Source of the DNA: Lentzea albidocapillata subsp. violacea
GTDB taxonomy: Bacteria > Actinomycetota > Actinomycetes > Mycobacteriales > Pseudonocardiaceae
Reading direction: 5' to 3'
Assembly (NCBI RefSeq): GCF_900100275.1
Contig: NZ_FNET01000001.1
Coordinates: 558,001-622,000 of the forward strand
Length of the DNA stretch: 64,000 nucleotides
Shown here: piece after piece, positions 25,228-34,300 of the stretch
How positions within the stretch are numbered: the stretch's first letter is position 1
How the letters are laid out: each line of letters begins with the position of its first letter
Position numbers and translations under genes: made by a program
Notes under the pieces: model-generated
Told to the model about the DNA's origin: nothing
Database searches by the model: none
The model's input: the letters and a program-made list of their open reading frames with translations, nothing else

Positions 25228-26019
25228 GTGACGCCCCAGTCCCTGATGCTGAACTTCCTCGGCCTGTACGTGCTGGGCCGCGACATCGCGGTCTACTCGG
25301 GCAGCGTGATCGACGTCTTCGGGCGCGTGGACGTCTCGGAGGAGGCGGTGCGCTCCACGCTGACCCGCATGACGTCGCGCGGTCTGCTCGCCAAGCACCG
25401 CAGCGGCCGCAAGGTCTACTTCGGACTCACCGCCCGCGCGACGGGCGTGCTGCAGGACGGTGAGCGCCGCATCTGGCAGCGCGGCGCGGTGAACCGGGAC
25501 TGGGACGGCACCTGGACCCTGGTCGGCTTCTCCCTGCCGGAGGGCCGCCGCGGCGAACGGCACGACCTGCGCTCCCAGCTGCAGTGGGCGGGGTTCGGCC
25601 CGGTGCAGAACGGTCTGTGGATCGCCCCCGGCGCCCACGACGTGAGCGAGCTGGTCGACGGGCTCGCGGAGAACGTCACGGTCTTCACCGCCCAGCACGC
25701 CAAGCCGACCGAGGCGGCGGACCTGGCCCGCCGCGCCTTCGACACGGCCGCCATCGCCGCCCGCTACCAGGACTTCCTCGCCAGGTGGCGCGAGCCGGAC
25801 GCCTCGTTGCCGGACGACCTGGCCCGCCAGCTGGTGCTGCACGGCGACTGGCTCGACCTCGTGCGCCAGGACCCGCACCTGCCCGCCGAACTGCTGGCCG
25901 GCGACTGGCCCGCGATCGAGGCGGAGCAGCTGTTCCAGTCGCTGGCCACCCGCTATGCGCAGACGGCGACCCCGCTCGCGGCCGCCGCCATCGAGTCGAT
26001 CGAGGTACCTGCTATCTAG
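25228..26019 (+). CDS. PaaX-family transcriptional regulator
   Basis: I chose GTG 25228 (263 residues, beginning with VTPQSLMLNFLG) over GTG 25219 because PaaX proteins normally start just before this T-P-Q/R-S helix. The N-terminal winged helix includes VRSTLTRMTSRGLLAKHRSGRKVYFGLT, and the central WDGTWTLVGFSLPEGRR and C-terminal GDWLDLVRQDPHLPAELL are PaaX hallmarks. PaaX represses phenylacetate-type catabolism until it binds the acyl-CoA. Divergent from the SDR-to-ligase operon, it probably controls that operon. No clear ribosome binding site is seen; it may be leaderless, with TATCGT as the -10 hexamer. Confidence 0.88.
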   Translation: MTPQSLMLNFLGLYVLGRDIAVYSGSVIDVFGRVDVSEEAVRSTLTRMTSRGLLAKHRSGRKVYFGLTARATGVLQDGERRIWQRGAVNRDWDGTWTLVGFSLPEGRRGERHDLRSQLQWAGFGPVQNGLWIAPGAHDVSELVDGLAENVTVFTAQHAKPTEAADLARRAFDTAAIAARYQDFLARWREPDASLPDDLARQLVLHGDWLDLVRQDPHLPAELLAGDWPAIEAEQLFQSLATRYAQTATPLAAAAIESIEVPAI

Positions 26020-26115
26020 AACAGTGCCGCGCCTCCCGGCAGCGCCGACCTGACGGGAGCCAGGCCGGCGCTGCCGACTCGTACCGGTGGACTTACTCCG
26101 CGGCCGGCACGCGAC

Positions 26116-26254
26116 GGCTGCGTCTGCCCACGCCGATCGTCACCGGAGCGTCACGCCACGGCCGTCCCTTCCAGTTCCACCATCAGGTCCGGCTGCGCCT
26201 GCCCACGCCGATCGTCACGCCACGGCCGTCCCCTCCAGCTCCACCATCAGGTCC
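26116..26254. repeat. Tandem relics of a RidA gene 3' end
   Basis: 26116-26190 and 26191-26254 are two similar units, about 75 and 64 bases long. The stretch at 26151-26197 encodes, leftward, the same ending as the intact RidA gene (PDLMVELEGTAVA, then TGA). It differs from that gene by synonymous changes such as GAACTG for GAGCTC-type codons. This looks like the tail of a decayed paralogue or an old duplication. The remainder of 26020-26115 holds a GC-rich inverted repeat and no gene. Confidence 0.65.
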
Positions 26255-26616
26255 GGCAGCGCCAGCCTGCTCACGCCGAGCATCGTCGTGGGCGGCGCCA
26301 CCCGCGCCTGGCCGAGCCGCGCCGCCAGCACGCCGTAGTGCTGGAACAGCAGGTCGACGTCGGTCGTGTGGACGTTGAGCCGCACGAGGTTGGCGAGCGA
26401 CATCCCCGCCCCGGCCAGCACCGCCTCCAGGTTGTCGAGGCTCAGCGCCAGCTGCGCCCCCATGTCACCGGCGTGCTCGGGCTTGCCGTCCCCGTTCATC
26501 GACGTCTGGCCAGCGCAGTACAGCGTGCGGGTCTGCCCGGCGACGACCACGCCCTGGTGGTACCCCAGCTCCGCCGACCACGTCCACGGGTTGACCGGCG
26601 TTCGTTCCACAGCCAC
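26215..26616 (-). CDS. RidA/YjgF-family protein
   Basis: This 133-residue protein starts with GTG 26616 behind GGAG. It has the Rid fold features GVVVAGQTRTLYCAGQTSMNGDG, DMGAQLALSLDNLEAVLAGAGMSLANLVRLNVHTTDV and the C-terminal PDLMVELEGTAV. Canonical RidA uses an Arg in the C-terminal xRxxVE-type region to deaminate enamines; here the corresponding R is not obvious near SRLALPDL, so enamine deaminase activity is uncertain. Decayed copies of its 3' end follow it. It is divergent from the WYL regulator. Confidence 0.85.
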   Translation of the reverse strand: MAVERTPVNPWTWSAELGYHQGVVVAGQTRTLYCAGQTSMNGDGKPEHAGDMGAQLALSLDNLEAVLAGAGMSLANLVRLNVHTTDVDLLFQHYGVLAARLGQARVAPPTTMLGVSRLALPDLMVELEGTAVA

Positions 26617-26705
26617 GACAGCTCCATTCGATCTCTTCGACAGTGCCGTCAGCCTCGCAAGCAATACACGACACCCTCTGTCACGTATTCCCGTACGGTT
26701 TTCGC

Positions 26706-27671
26706 ATGCGTGCCGACCGGTTGGTCTCGCTGGTCCTGCTGCTGCGGCGGCACGGCCAGTTGTCGGCGGCCACCCTCGCCCGCGAACTCGAGGTGTCCAC
26801 CCGGACGGTCCTGCGCGACATCGAGGCGTTGTCCGCGGCCGGCGTCCCGGTCTACGCCGAACGCGGCCGGCACGGCGGGTTCGCACTGCTGCCCGGCTTC
26901 CAGACGGAACTCACCGGCCTGAACCACGACGAGGCGCTCGCCCTGCTGGTCGCCGGCTCACGACGAGGCGCGCAGGTGTTCGGCCTCGGCTCGTCGCTCG
27001 CCTCGGCCATGCTGAAGGTGGTCGACGCGCTGCCCGAGAGCTATCGGCAGACGGCGGCGGGTGCGGCGGAGCGGTTGCTCATCGATCCGGAGATCGACCT
27101 CCTCTCGCGGCGTGCCGTGGAGGAGGAGCTGCCCGACGCGGTGGTGGCGGAGGTCCGTCGCGCGGTGTTCGCGGGACATCGGCTGCGGATTCACTACGCG
27201 GCCAAGGATCAAGCCGCAGAGTGGCGGACGGTGGACCCGATCGGCCTCGTCACCGTGCGGGAGCAGGGATATCTGCTGGCCAGGAAGGCGGGGGAGGACC
27301 GGACCTACCGGCTGTCGCGGATCCTGGCCGCCGAGGAACTCGACGAACCCGCGCAGCGGCCGGACCGGGTCGACCTCGACCGGGCCTGGCAGGAACGCAG
27401 CACGCGGTTCCGGACCGGTGGTGACCAGGTCGCCGTGGTGCTGCGGGTGCACCCCGCGCGGCGGGAGGAACTGGTGGGCACCGCACTGGCCGTGCTCGCC
27501 GAGGAGTCCGATGACGACTGGCTGCGGATGGAGGTCACGTTCCAGGACGCGCGGCACGCGGAGTGGGCGTTGTGGCAGCTCTCCACGAGCGCGGAAGCCC
27601 TTGAACCACAGTGGTTGCGGGCCGCGTTGAGGGAGCGGGCCACCGCGATCGCCGCCCGGTACAGCCAGTGA
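26706..27671 (+). CDS. WYL-domain transcriptional regulator (DeoR-like HTH)
   Basis: This 321-residue protein starts at ATG 26706. Residues 1-60 form an HTH_11 winged helix (LLRRHGQLSAATLARELEVSTRTVLRDIEALSAAGVPVYAERGRHGGFAL). A WYL domain (about 150-235, HYAAKDQAAEWRTVDPIGLVTVREQGYLLAR) and a WCX C-terminal extension follow. A TACGGT hexamer six bases before the ATG and the absence of a Shine-Dalgarno suggest a leaderless transcript. It is divergent from RidA and overlaps the MFS remnant by four bases (GTGA). Confidence 0.9.
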   Translation: MRADRLVSLVLLLRRHGQLSAATLARELEVSTRTVLRDIEALSAAGVPVYAERGRHGGFALLPGFQTELTGLNHDEALALLVAGSRRGAQVFGLGSSLASAMLKVVDALPESYRQTAAGAAERLLIDPEIDLLSRRAVEEELPDAVVAEVRRAVFAGHRLRIHYAAKDQAAEWRTVDPIGLVTVREQGYLLARKAGEDRTYRLSRILAAEELDEPAQRPDRVDLDRAWQERSTRFRTGGDQVAVVLRVHPARREELVGTALAVLAEESDDDWLRMEVTFQDARHAEWALWQLSTSAEALEPQWLRAALRERATAIAARYSQ

Positions 27672-28140
27672 GCGCCGAACGTGATTTCAACCGGTACCTG
27701 AACGCGCGGATGCTCTCGGTCGTCGGCGCCGTGGTGTCCGCGGTGGCGCTGCCGGTCCTCGTCTACCGGCTGACCGGCTCGGCGGCGGAGGCGTTGCCGT
27801 ACCTGCTGTTCGCACAACTGTCATGGAACTCGTGGTGCCCGGTGCGACCGGTCTGCTCGTGACGATCGTTGCCCCGGCGGGATTGCTGGCGGTGAACGCA
27901 CTGACGGCTGTGGGATCGGCGTTGTTGTTGCGTGTGATCACCAGCAGCATGGCCAATCCACGGCCCCTACGCGGCGGAAAGGAACTCGTCGGGGACGTGA
28001 GAGAGGGGCTGCGGTTCCTCTGGCACGAACCCATCATCCGGCTGCTCACACTCGTCGGCGCCACGCACTCCGTGGCGAGCGGTGCGTGGATGGCCGTGCC
28101 ATGGTCCCAGGTGAAGTTGGGTGTTGCCACGGATGTACGG
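27668..28140 (+). pseudogene. MFS transporter remnant
   Basis: From GTG 27668 the frame encodes a typical MFS N-terminus, FNRYLNARMLSVVGAVVSAVALPVLVYRLTGSAAEALPYLLFAQ, then changes frame near 27815. A second frame from about 27823 encodes a later MFS region: PGATGLLVTIVAPAGLLAVNALTAVGSALLLR, then DVREGLRFLWHEPIIRLLTLVGATHSVASGAWMAVPWSQVKLG. The segments normally lie about 100 residues apart, so the gene has an internal deletion and has lost its C-terminal half. It followed the WYL gene in an operon. 28140-28281 holds only a hairpin. Confidence 0.8.
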
Positions 28141-28215
28141 CAGCGGCCGGGTGTCACCCTCACAGGTGTGGCCGGACCGCGTTGGGGTGGCGTCGATGTC
28201 CTCCCTTCCCAGACA

Positions 28216-28261
28216 ACGACGCCGCCCCCCGGCGTTGTCCTGAACCGGGGCGCGGCGTCGT
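28216..28261. terminator. Possible hairpin between convergent transcripts
   Basis: ACGACGCCGC (28216-28225) pairs with GCGGCGTCGT (28252-28261), with smaller competing stems in the loop. It lies between the MFS remnant and the stop of the flavin monooxygenase gene. Confidence 0.4.
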
Positions 28262-28281
28262 CGTTCAGCGTGACCTGTTGC

Positions 28282-30078
28282 TCAGCTGAGGTGGTGCACC
28301 TCCTGCAGGCCGTAGACCGGCGTGGGCACCCCTTCGAACCGCGCCTTCAGCTGCAGCGCCAGGAAGAGCGAGTAGTAGCGCGACTGGTGCAGGTTGCCGC
28401 CCTGGAACCACAGCCCCGGCTGCCGGGTGGGCTTCCACATGTTGCGCTGCTCGCCCTCCCACGGGCCGGGGTCCTTGGTCGTGCCGGAACCGAGGCCCCA
28501 GCACTTGCCGACCCGGTCGGCCATCTCCTGCCCGGCGAGGTCGGCGACCCAGCCGTTCATGGAGCCGTAGCCGGTGGCGTAGACGACGAGATCGGCCTCC
28601 AGTTCGGTGCCGTCGGAGAGCACGACGGTGTTCTTGGTCAGGCGGTCGACCTGGCCGCGGACGAGCTTGATCTTGCCGTCCGTCACGAGCTCGGAGGCGC
28701 CCACGTCGATGTAGTAGCCGGAGCCGCGCCGCAGGTACTTGAGGAACAGCCCGGAGTCGTCGTCGCCCCAGTCGAGGTCGAAGCCGGCCTTCTCCAGGCG
28801 CGCGTAGAAGTCCGCGTCCCGTTCCCTGATCCGCTGGTACACCGGGATCTGGAACTGCGGCAGGATCCGGTACGGCAGTGAGGCGAAGATCGTGTCGGCG
28901 CGGTCGGTCGTGACGCCGGCGGCGACGGCCCGTTCCGAGTAGAGGTCGCCCAGGGCGATGTCCATCAACGAGTCCGAGCGCACGATGTGTGTCGACGAGC
29001 GCTGGACCATCGTGACGTCGGCGCCGTGCTCCCACAGCGCCGCGCAGATGTCGTGTGCGGAGTTGTTCGAGCCGATCACGACGGCCTTGCGTCCCGCGTA
29101 CGCCTCCGGTCCGGGATGCTTCGAGGAGTGGTGCTGGTCGCCCTCGAACAGTTCCGCGCCGGGGAACGACGGCACGTTCGCCTTGCCGGACATGCCTGTC
29201 GCGAACACGAGCTGCTTCGGGTGCAGCGTCACGGTCTCGCCGTCCCGGTCGACCTCGACCGTCCACTGTGCACCGTCGTAGGACGCCGACCTGACCTCCG
29301 AACGGGTCCAGTACGGCACCTCCATCACGCGCGTGTACATCTCCAGCCAGTCCGCGATCTTGTCCTTGGGCGCGAACACCGGCCAGTTGTCCGGGAACGG
29401 CAGGTAGGGCAGGTGGTCGTACCAGACGGGGTCGTGCAGGCAGAGGCTCTTGTACCGCTTGCGCCACGAGTCGCCGGGCCGGTCGTTGCGCTCCAGCACC
29501 AGCGCGGGCACGCCGAGCTGCCGCAGCCGGGCGCCGAGCGCGATGCCGCCCTGGCCGCCGCCGATGACCACGACGTAGGGCTGCTGCGCGTACCCGAGTT
29601 CGGCCTGCTCGCGCTCGCGTTCCTCCGCCCACGACAACCGATCCTCGATCACACCGTGCCGCACGCCCTTGGACCGCGTCTCCTTCTTGTTCTCCTCGAA
29701 GCCCTTCAGCTCGTAGAGGCTCGTCAGGAACGTCCAGGCGCCCTCGTCGTTGAGCCGCAGGTGCCCGCGCGCCCGCCCGGCGGCCGTCTCGAACTCGAGC
29801 CACGCCTCCACGACCCCGTCCGCCTCCGCCGGCGTCTCGGTGGTGCGGAAGTTCTCCGGATCGGCGCCGTCGAGACACGCGCTGAGCAGGTCCGCGATGC
29901 CCTCACGGCCTTCGACGGTCTTGATGTTCCAGGTGAAGGCGACCAGGTCGCGCCAGTAGCTGTCGGTGGCGAACATCCCGGCGGCGGCGTCGACGTCCCG
30001 TGCCTTGAGCGCGGCCTCGAACTGCTCGAGCCAGGCGTCCACGCGAGCTTGTGCCGTGCGATCCATGGTCTGCGTCAT
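28282..30078 (-). CDS. Flavin monooxygenase with N-terminal SnoaL-like domain
   Basis: This 598-residue protein starts at ATG 30078, five bases after AGGAG; an upstream GTG overlaps the Shine-Dalgarno. Residues 10-125 form an NTF2/SnoaL-like domain. The FAD motif VVVIGGGQGGIALGARLRQLG lies near 168 and the NADPH motif VVIGSNNSAHDI near 340, with YATGYGSMNGW near the C-terminus. This is the two-dinucleotide-fold layout of FMO and Baeyer-Villiger-type enzymes, though the complete FxGxxxHxxxWP motif is not seen. It probably oxygenates a ketone or heteroatom. The divergent GAF regulator likely controls it. Confidence 0.88.
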   Translation of the reverse strand: MTQTMDRTAQARVDAWLEQFEAALKARDVDAAAGMFATDSYWRDLVAFTWNIKTVEGREGIADLLSACLDGADPENFRTTETPAEADGVVEAWLEFETAAGRARGHLRLNDEGAWTFLTSLYELKGFEENKKETRSKGVRHGVIEDRLSWAEEREREQAELGYAQQPYVVVIGGGQGGIALGARLRQLGVPALVLERNDRPGDSWRKRYKSLCLHDPVWYDHLPYLPFPDNWPVFAPKDKIADWLEMYTRVMEVPYWTRSEVRSASYDGAQWTVEVDRDGETVTLHPKQLVFATGMSGKANVPSFPGAELFEGDQHHSSKHPGPEAYAGRKAVVIGSNNSAHDICAALWEHGADVTMVQRSSTHIVRSDSLMDIALGDLYSERAVAAGVTTDRADTIFASLPYRILPQFQIPVYQRIRERDADFYARLEKAGFDLDWGDDDSGLFLKYLRRGSGYYIDVGASELVTDGKIKLVRGQVDRLTKNTVVLSDGTELEADLVVYATGYGSMNGWVADLAGQEMADRVGKCWGLGSGTTKDPGPWEGEQRNMWKPTRQPGLWFQGGNLHQSRYYSLFLALQLKARFEGVPTPVYGLQEVHHLS

Positions 30079-30175
30079 CGCCACTCCTCGTCGCTCGTCG
30101 TGGTTGCATTCACCCCCTTCCCACGCTTCGGTGAAACCGTTGCACCGGATTGCATCCCTGGTCCATGCTCGACCG
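30079..30175. promoter_or_regulatory. Divergent promoter region, monooxygenase/GAF regulator
   Basis: The 97-base region contains three TTGCA units (near 30104, 30140 and 30150) and GGTGAAACCGTTGCACC next to a related GGTTGCATTCACC in opposite orientation. These could be binding sites for the GAF regulator. No clear ribosome binding site precedes GTG 30176. Confidence 0.4.
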
Positions 30176-31345
30176 GTGAGCGTGCCCAGGGCAGTGCCGC
30201 CCGGTCAGCACCTGCCCACGTATGCCCGCGAGCTCGTGCGCATGCACGACGCGGTCATCGCCGGCAGTCACTCCGCCCTGCGCCCGCGCGCCCTCGTCTC
30301 CCGCTCCTGGAACCGCGTCCTCGACCTGGGCCTGCGAGCCGACGACGTCAACACCCGCGACTGGCTGGGCCCGTCCGAGATCGGCCGCCGCCAGGAGGCG
30401 TCGCCGTTGCGCGAGGTGGTCCCGGACCTGCGCGCGGTCGTCGGCTCCCTCGCCGACGCGTCGCAGTTGCTGCTGGTCGTCACCGACCACGAAGGAGTCA
30501 TCCTGTGGCGCTCCGGCACCCCGGCCGTCCGCCGTCGTGCCGACTCGCTGGGCTTCTTCGAGGGCGCCGACTGGACCGAGCGCCGCGTCGGCACCAACGC
30601 CATCGGCACCGCTCTCGCCGAGGCCGCCCCCGTCGAACTCCTGGCGGGTGAGCACTTCGAGCAGGGCCAGCACCCCTGGTACTGCACGGCGACACCCGTC
30701 CACGACCCGCGCACCGGTGTGTTGCTCGGGGTGATCGACGTGAGCGGGCCCGCGCTGACCCTGCATCCGGCGATCGGCGCGCTGGTCGAGACCGGCCGCA
30801 TGCTGGCCGAGTCGCGGCTGTGGCGGTACCACCAGGAACGTCTCGACCGCCTGCGTACCGCGGCCCTGCTGTCCGGGCCGTCGCTCATCGTGGACGACCA
30901 CGGCTGGGTGGCGGCTTCGCACGGTGTGGCGGTGGGCTCGCGCATCGCCGTGCCGGTGGCCGGGCAGCCCGTCGCGGTACCGGGCCTCGGGGCCTGCGTG
31001 CCGGAACGCCTCGCGGGCGGGTGGCTGATCCGTCCGTCCTCTGTGGACCGAACGGTCAGCCTTGAACTCGATCTGACGCGGACTCCGCAGGTCCGGCTCT
31101 CCGGCGGTGACGCGGACTGGCGCCGCACGGTCACGCGGCGCCACGCGGAGATCCTGGTGCTGCTGCACCGGGCCGGTCGGGAGGGGCTGTCCGCCGAGGC
31201 GTTGAGCCACGCGCTGTACGGGGACGCCGAGCACGTGGTGACGGTGCGGGCGGAGGTGTCGCGGCTGCGGCGGTTGCTGGGGGCCCTGGTGGAGACGCGG
31301 CCCTATCGGCTGTCCGGCGACGTGCGGATGAGCGTCCTCGAGTGA
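30176..31345 (+). CDS. GAF-domain transcriptional regulator
   Basis: This 389-residue protein starts with GTG 30176. A GAF domain (about 80-210) has the sequence style of AcoR-type activators (LLVVTDHEGVILWRSG, GFFEGADWTERRVGTNAIGTALAEAAPVELLAGEHF, ATPVHDPRTGVLLGVIDVSG). The C-terminus (about 310-389) is a winged-helix-like segment: HAEILVLLHRAGREGLSAEALSHALYGDAEHVVTVRAEVSRLRRLLG. There is no sigma-54 ATPase domain, as is common in actinobacteria. It is divergent from the monooxygenase. Its 3' end overlaps the convergent NTPase gene by 43 bases. Confidence 0.85.
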   Translation: MSVPRAVPPGQHLPTYARELVRMHDAVIAGSHSALRPRALVSRSWNRVLDLGLRADDVNTRDWLGPSEIGRRQEASPLREVVPDLRAVVGSLADASQLLLVVTDHEGVILWRSGTPAVRRRADSLGFFEGADWTERRVGTNAIGTALAEAAPVELLAGEHFEQGQHPWYCTATPVHDPRTGVLLGVIDVSGPALTLHPAIGALVETGRMLAESRLWRYHQERLDRLRTAALLSGPSLIVDDHGWVAASHGVAVGSRIAVPVAGQPVAVPGLGACVPERLAGGWLIRPSSVDRTVSLELDLTRTPQVRLSGGDADWRRTVTRRHAEILVLLHRAGREGLSAEALSHALYGDAEHVVTVRAEVSRLRRLLGALVETRPYRLSGDVRMSVLE

Positions 31346-34300
31346 TCCGGCTGGCTCCAACCTGCCCTAATACAGGCGACCATCGCTCGCAAGGCATCGG
31401 GGTCGACTCGACCGAGTGCCCTCAAGGGCACAGACCAGCGTGCCGTCGTGACGGCCTCCGCGACGAACCTCTTCGCCATGGCGGTTTCCCCGGTTTCCGC
31501 TGCCACGATCGCGAGTTCGCCGAGCAGGTGGGCCTGGGTATTACCGTCGTGCAGGGAGCCGACATGGCTCCGCGCGAGTGACCACTCACGTGTCTTGGCG
31601 ACCGCGATCGTGATCGCGAACATCGCTTTGTCCCGGCCTGACTGGCCTTCGAGGGTGTCGGCTATGCGCTGAGCGTCGGTGATCAGGCCGGCTGCCGCCA
31701 TGGCCGCTGCCGAGTGCCCGAGCACGGATTCGCGATCGGACTCGCCCATGTCCTCGGCCAGCTTCATCGCACGTTCGTAGTGGCCGGCCAATGCCGAGGC
31801 CTTGGCGATCTCGTACGTCGACCGGTCGAGGAAGTGCCATCCTCCTCTCAGCATGTTGCTGATCATCCTCCTCGTGCGAGGTGAGTCGTCGGCGATCATG
31901 AGTGCGGAGGAGGCATCGGACATCGGCCAGAGCTGGTCCATGAAATCGAGTCGTGAGATCTGTCTGAAGGCGCGCAGGGCGAGTTCGACGGCCAGTTTCA
32001 CGTGGACGGGTGCGGCCGCGAGGGCGGCGCTCGCTGTCGCGGTCGCCTGTGTGACCGAGTCAGAAATCGAACTGACGACTGCTCTCGTTCTGTCGGCATC
32101 TCCTGCTGCGGCCAAGGCGCACGCGAGCTTCTGGGAGAGCTTGTCGGAATCCGCCTTCGTCGTTTCCCGCCAGAGGGAGACGGCAGCGTCGGCAATACGG
32201 CAGAACCGCTCCTGCTCACTCACCGGGTCGACTGACGCGAGCATCACGGTGAGAAGCTCTACGTGCACAGTCACAGAAGTTGTGGCGGCGAAGTCTTCTG
32301 CGTCGTCGTACCAGCCCAGCGAGCACAGGGCTGACACCGCGTCAGTCGCGACCTTCTCGCGGTAGGGCGCGCTACCTTGGCGGGAAATCGTCTCGGCGAG
32401 TTCGGCCAACACCTCGGCGTCCGCGGTTTCGCCCAGCTTGGCCGCGTGCAACGCGAGATCGCCCAACAGACTTTCGTACTTGTGAGAGCTGGTGAGGGTC
32501 GCGATCACGGCGTCAGCGCGCTCGCGCTCGCCCTGGGTGAGTGCGAGCTGAGCCACCTCGACCAGTGCCGAAGCGGCGTCCACTGATGGGCTGATCAGGC
32601 GAGCAGCGCGCTCACTGCTCTTCAGATCTCCGCGCGCCACAGTGCAGTCCACGAGCGCGAGCAGGAAACTGTCCCGCTCACCGGCGTCCTCCACGTCTTC
32701 CGGCACCTCGAAATCCAGATCGGGCAACATGGATGAGCGATCCGGGAAGCCGGCCGCGGACCTGGTGATCGCAGCCGTTGCGGTGAGCTGGTCGTCGAAG
32801 TGGGTCAACTGCGCTGCGAGAGCCTCCGCGTCATCCAGCAACTTCGTGGCGCGCCCGGAATTGCCGCGAGCCAGTGCGCACGAGGACATCTCAGCGAGCA
32901 GCATGGCCCGCTCGAGGGGCTCGGACGCGGCGGCCACCAAGCGGTCGGCTCTTCGGGAGTCACCGATCATCTCGGAGCACCTGGTGAGTTCGCTCGTCAG
33001 CAGGGTGAATTCACCCAAGGTCTCCGGTTCGGCCTCGTCGAGCAACGTCTGCGCCCGGTCGTGGTGTCCGAGCCGATCGCAGACACCGGCGACGCCGATC
33101 AGGGCGCGAGCTCGACTGTCGTCGTCCTGGATCTTGCTCACCGACTTCTCGGCTTCCCTGAGGATGTCGCCGGCGCGCTGGTCGTCACCGGTGCCGACCA
33201 CGGTCAGTGCGAGGTCGGTGAACGTCAGCGCTCGCCACCGTGGCACGGTGATGCTGTCGGCCGTGTGGTGCGCTCGGTCGAGATCTCCTGAGTCCGCGAT
33301 GGCGGCGGTCAACAGCGACAACGCCTCTGATCGAGTGAGCGGGTCGACGAAGCCGTGAGCGAGTGCCTCGGCACGCCGTCTCTGTCCGAGCAGTTCCCAG
33401 ACGGCGGGCAGCTCGACGGGAAGGCTTCCGTTGTGAGCGTCGAGGTCCCCGCGTGTCGCGGCGAGTCTCGTGATGGCAAGCAGGTTCGCGGAGTCGTGAT
33501 CGGTCATCACCTGCTGGGTGGCGAGGATCTCCGCGTGTGCGGCCGCGTCGCCACCGGTCCGCCGTAGCAGCCGTGCCTGACGTGCCCGATCTGTCGCCAG
33601 TTCGACCAGGCGTGCAGGATCTGGGAGCGACCGCAGCATGGGCGGGTACTGGTGCAGGAGGTAGTCGGGAGTCGTCTCGGGCCACCCGTCGTCCTGGTAT
33701 CCGTCGGCCCAGGCGTGCAGCCGGTCGCGGTATCCGGTGAGACGCGGCCCGAGCATCTCTGTCGCGGTCACCCGCAGTTCTTCGTGCGCCAGGAGATAGG
33801 CGTTGTCGCGGCGGGCGAAGCTGCGTCCCGCGACAGAGCGCAGGCGGCGTTCGGTTTCGTACGGCGAGGTTTCGGTCAGCTCGGCCAGGTCTGCTGCGGT
33901 GAGGCCACCACCTGCCGCGCAGATCAGGCCGAGCAGGTCCTTTTCCAAGTCGTTGGAGTGCAGCAGGGCTTTGAGTTCGCGTTCCGCCTCCCGCCGCATC
34001 GCAACCGCGGCCGGGGACGGAACGAGCGCACGGATCTCCGCCGCACCCGATCGCAGTGGGTGGTCGTCCGGGGCGTCTGCGGGTGGGTTGGGACGGCCGG
34101 CCACGACGACCCGCATGCCGGCTGGGAGTCGCACCGGCAGCAGGGACGCGATGCTGTGCCCGCCGGCGCCGTTGTCCTCGTCCAGGCCGTCGACCACGAG
34201 CACGAAGGACTCGTCGCGGGATCGGCAGTCGGCGGTCGCGGCGTCCAGCAACCGCAGCACGTGAGCGTGTTTGGTGGTCTCCGTGAGCAGATCCGGGATC

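Noticed and set aside
29966..30175. In-frame upstream extension of the GAF regulator (codons before GTG 30176)
   Set aside because: The extension overlaps the divergent monooxygenase start and is low-complexity; GTG 30176 follows the promoter region directly.
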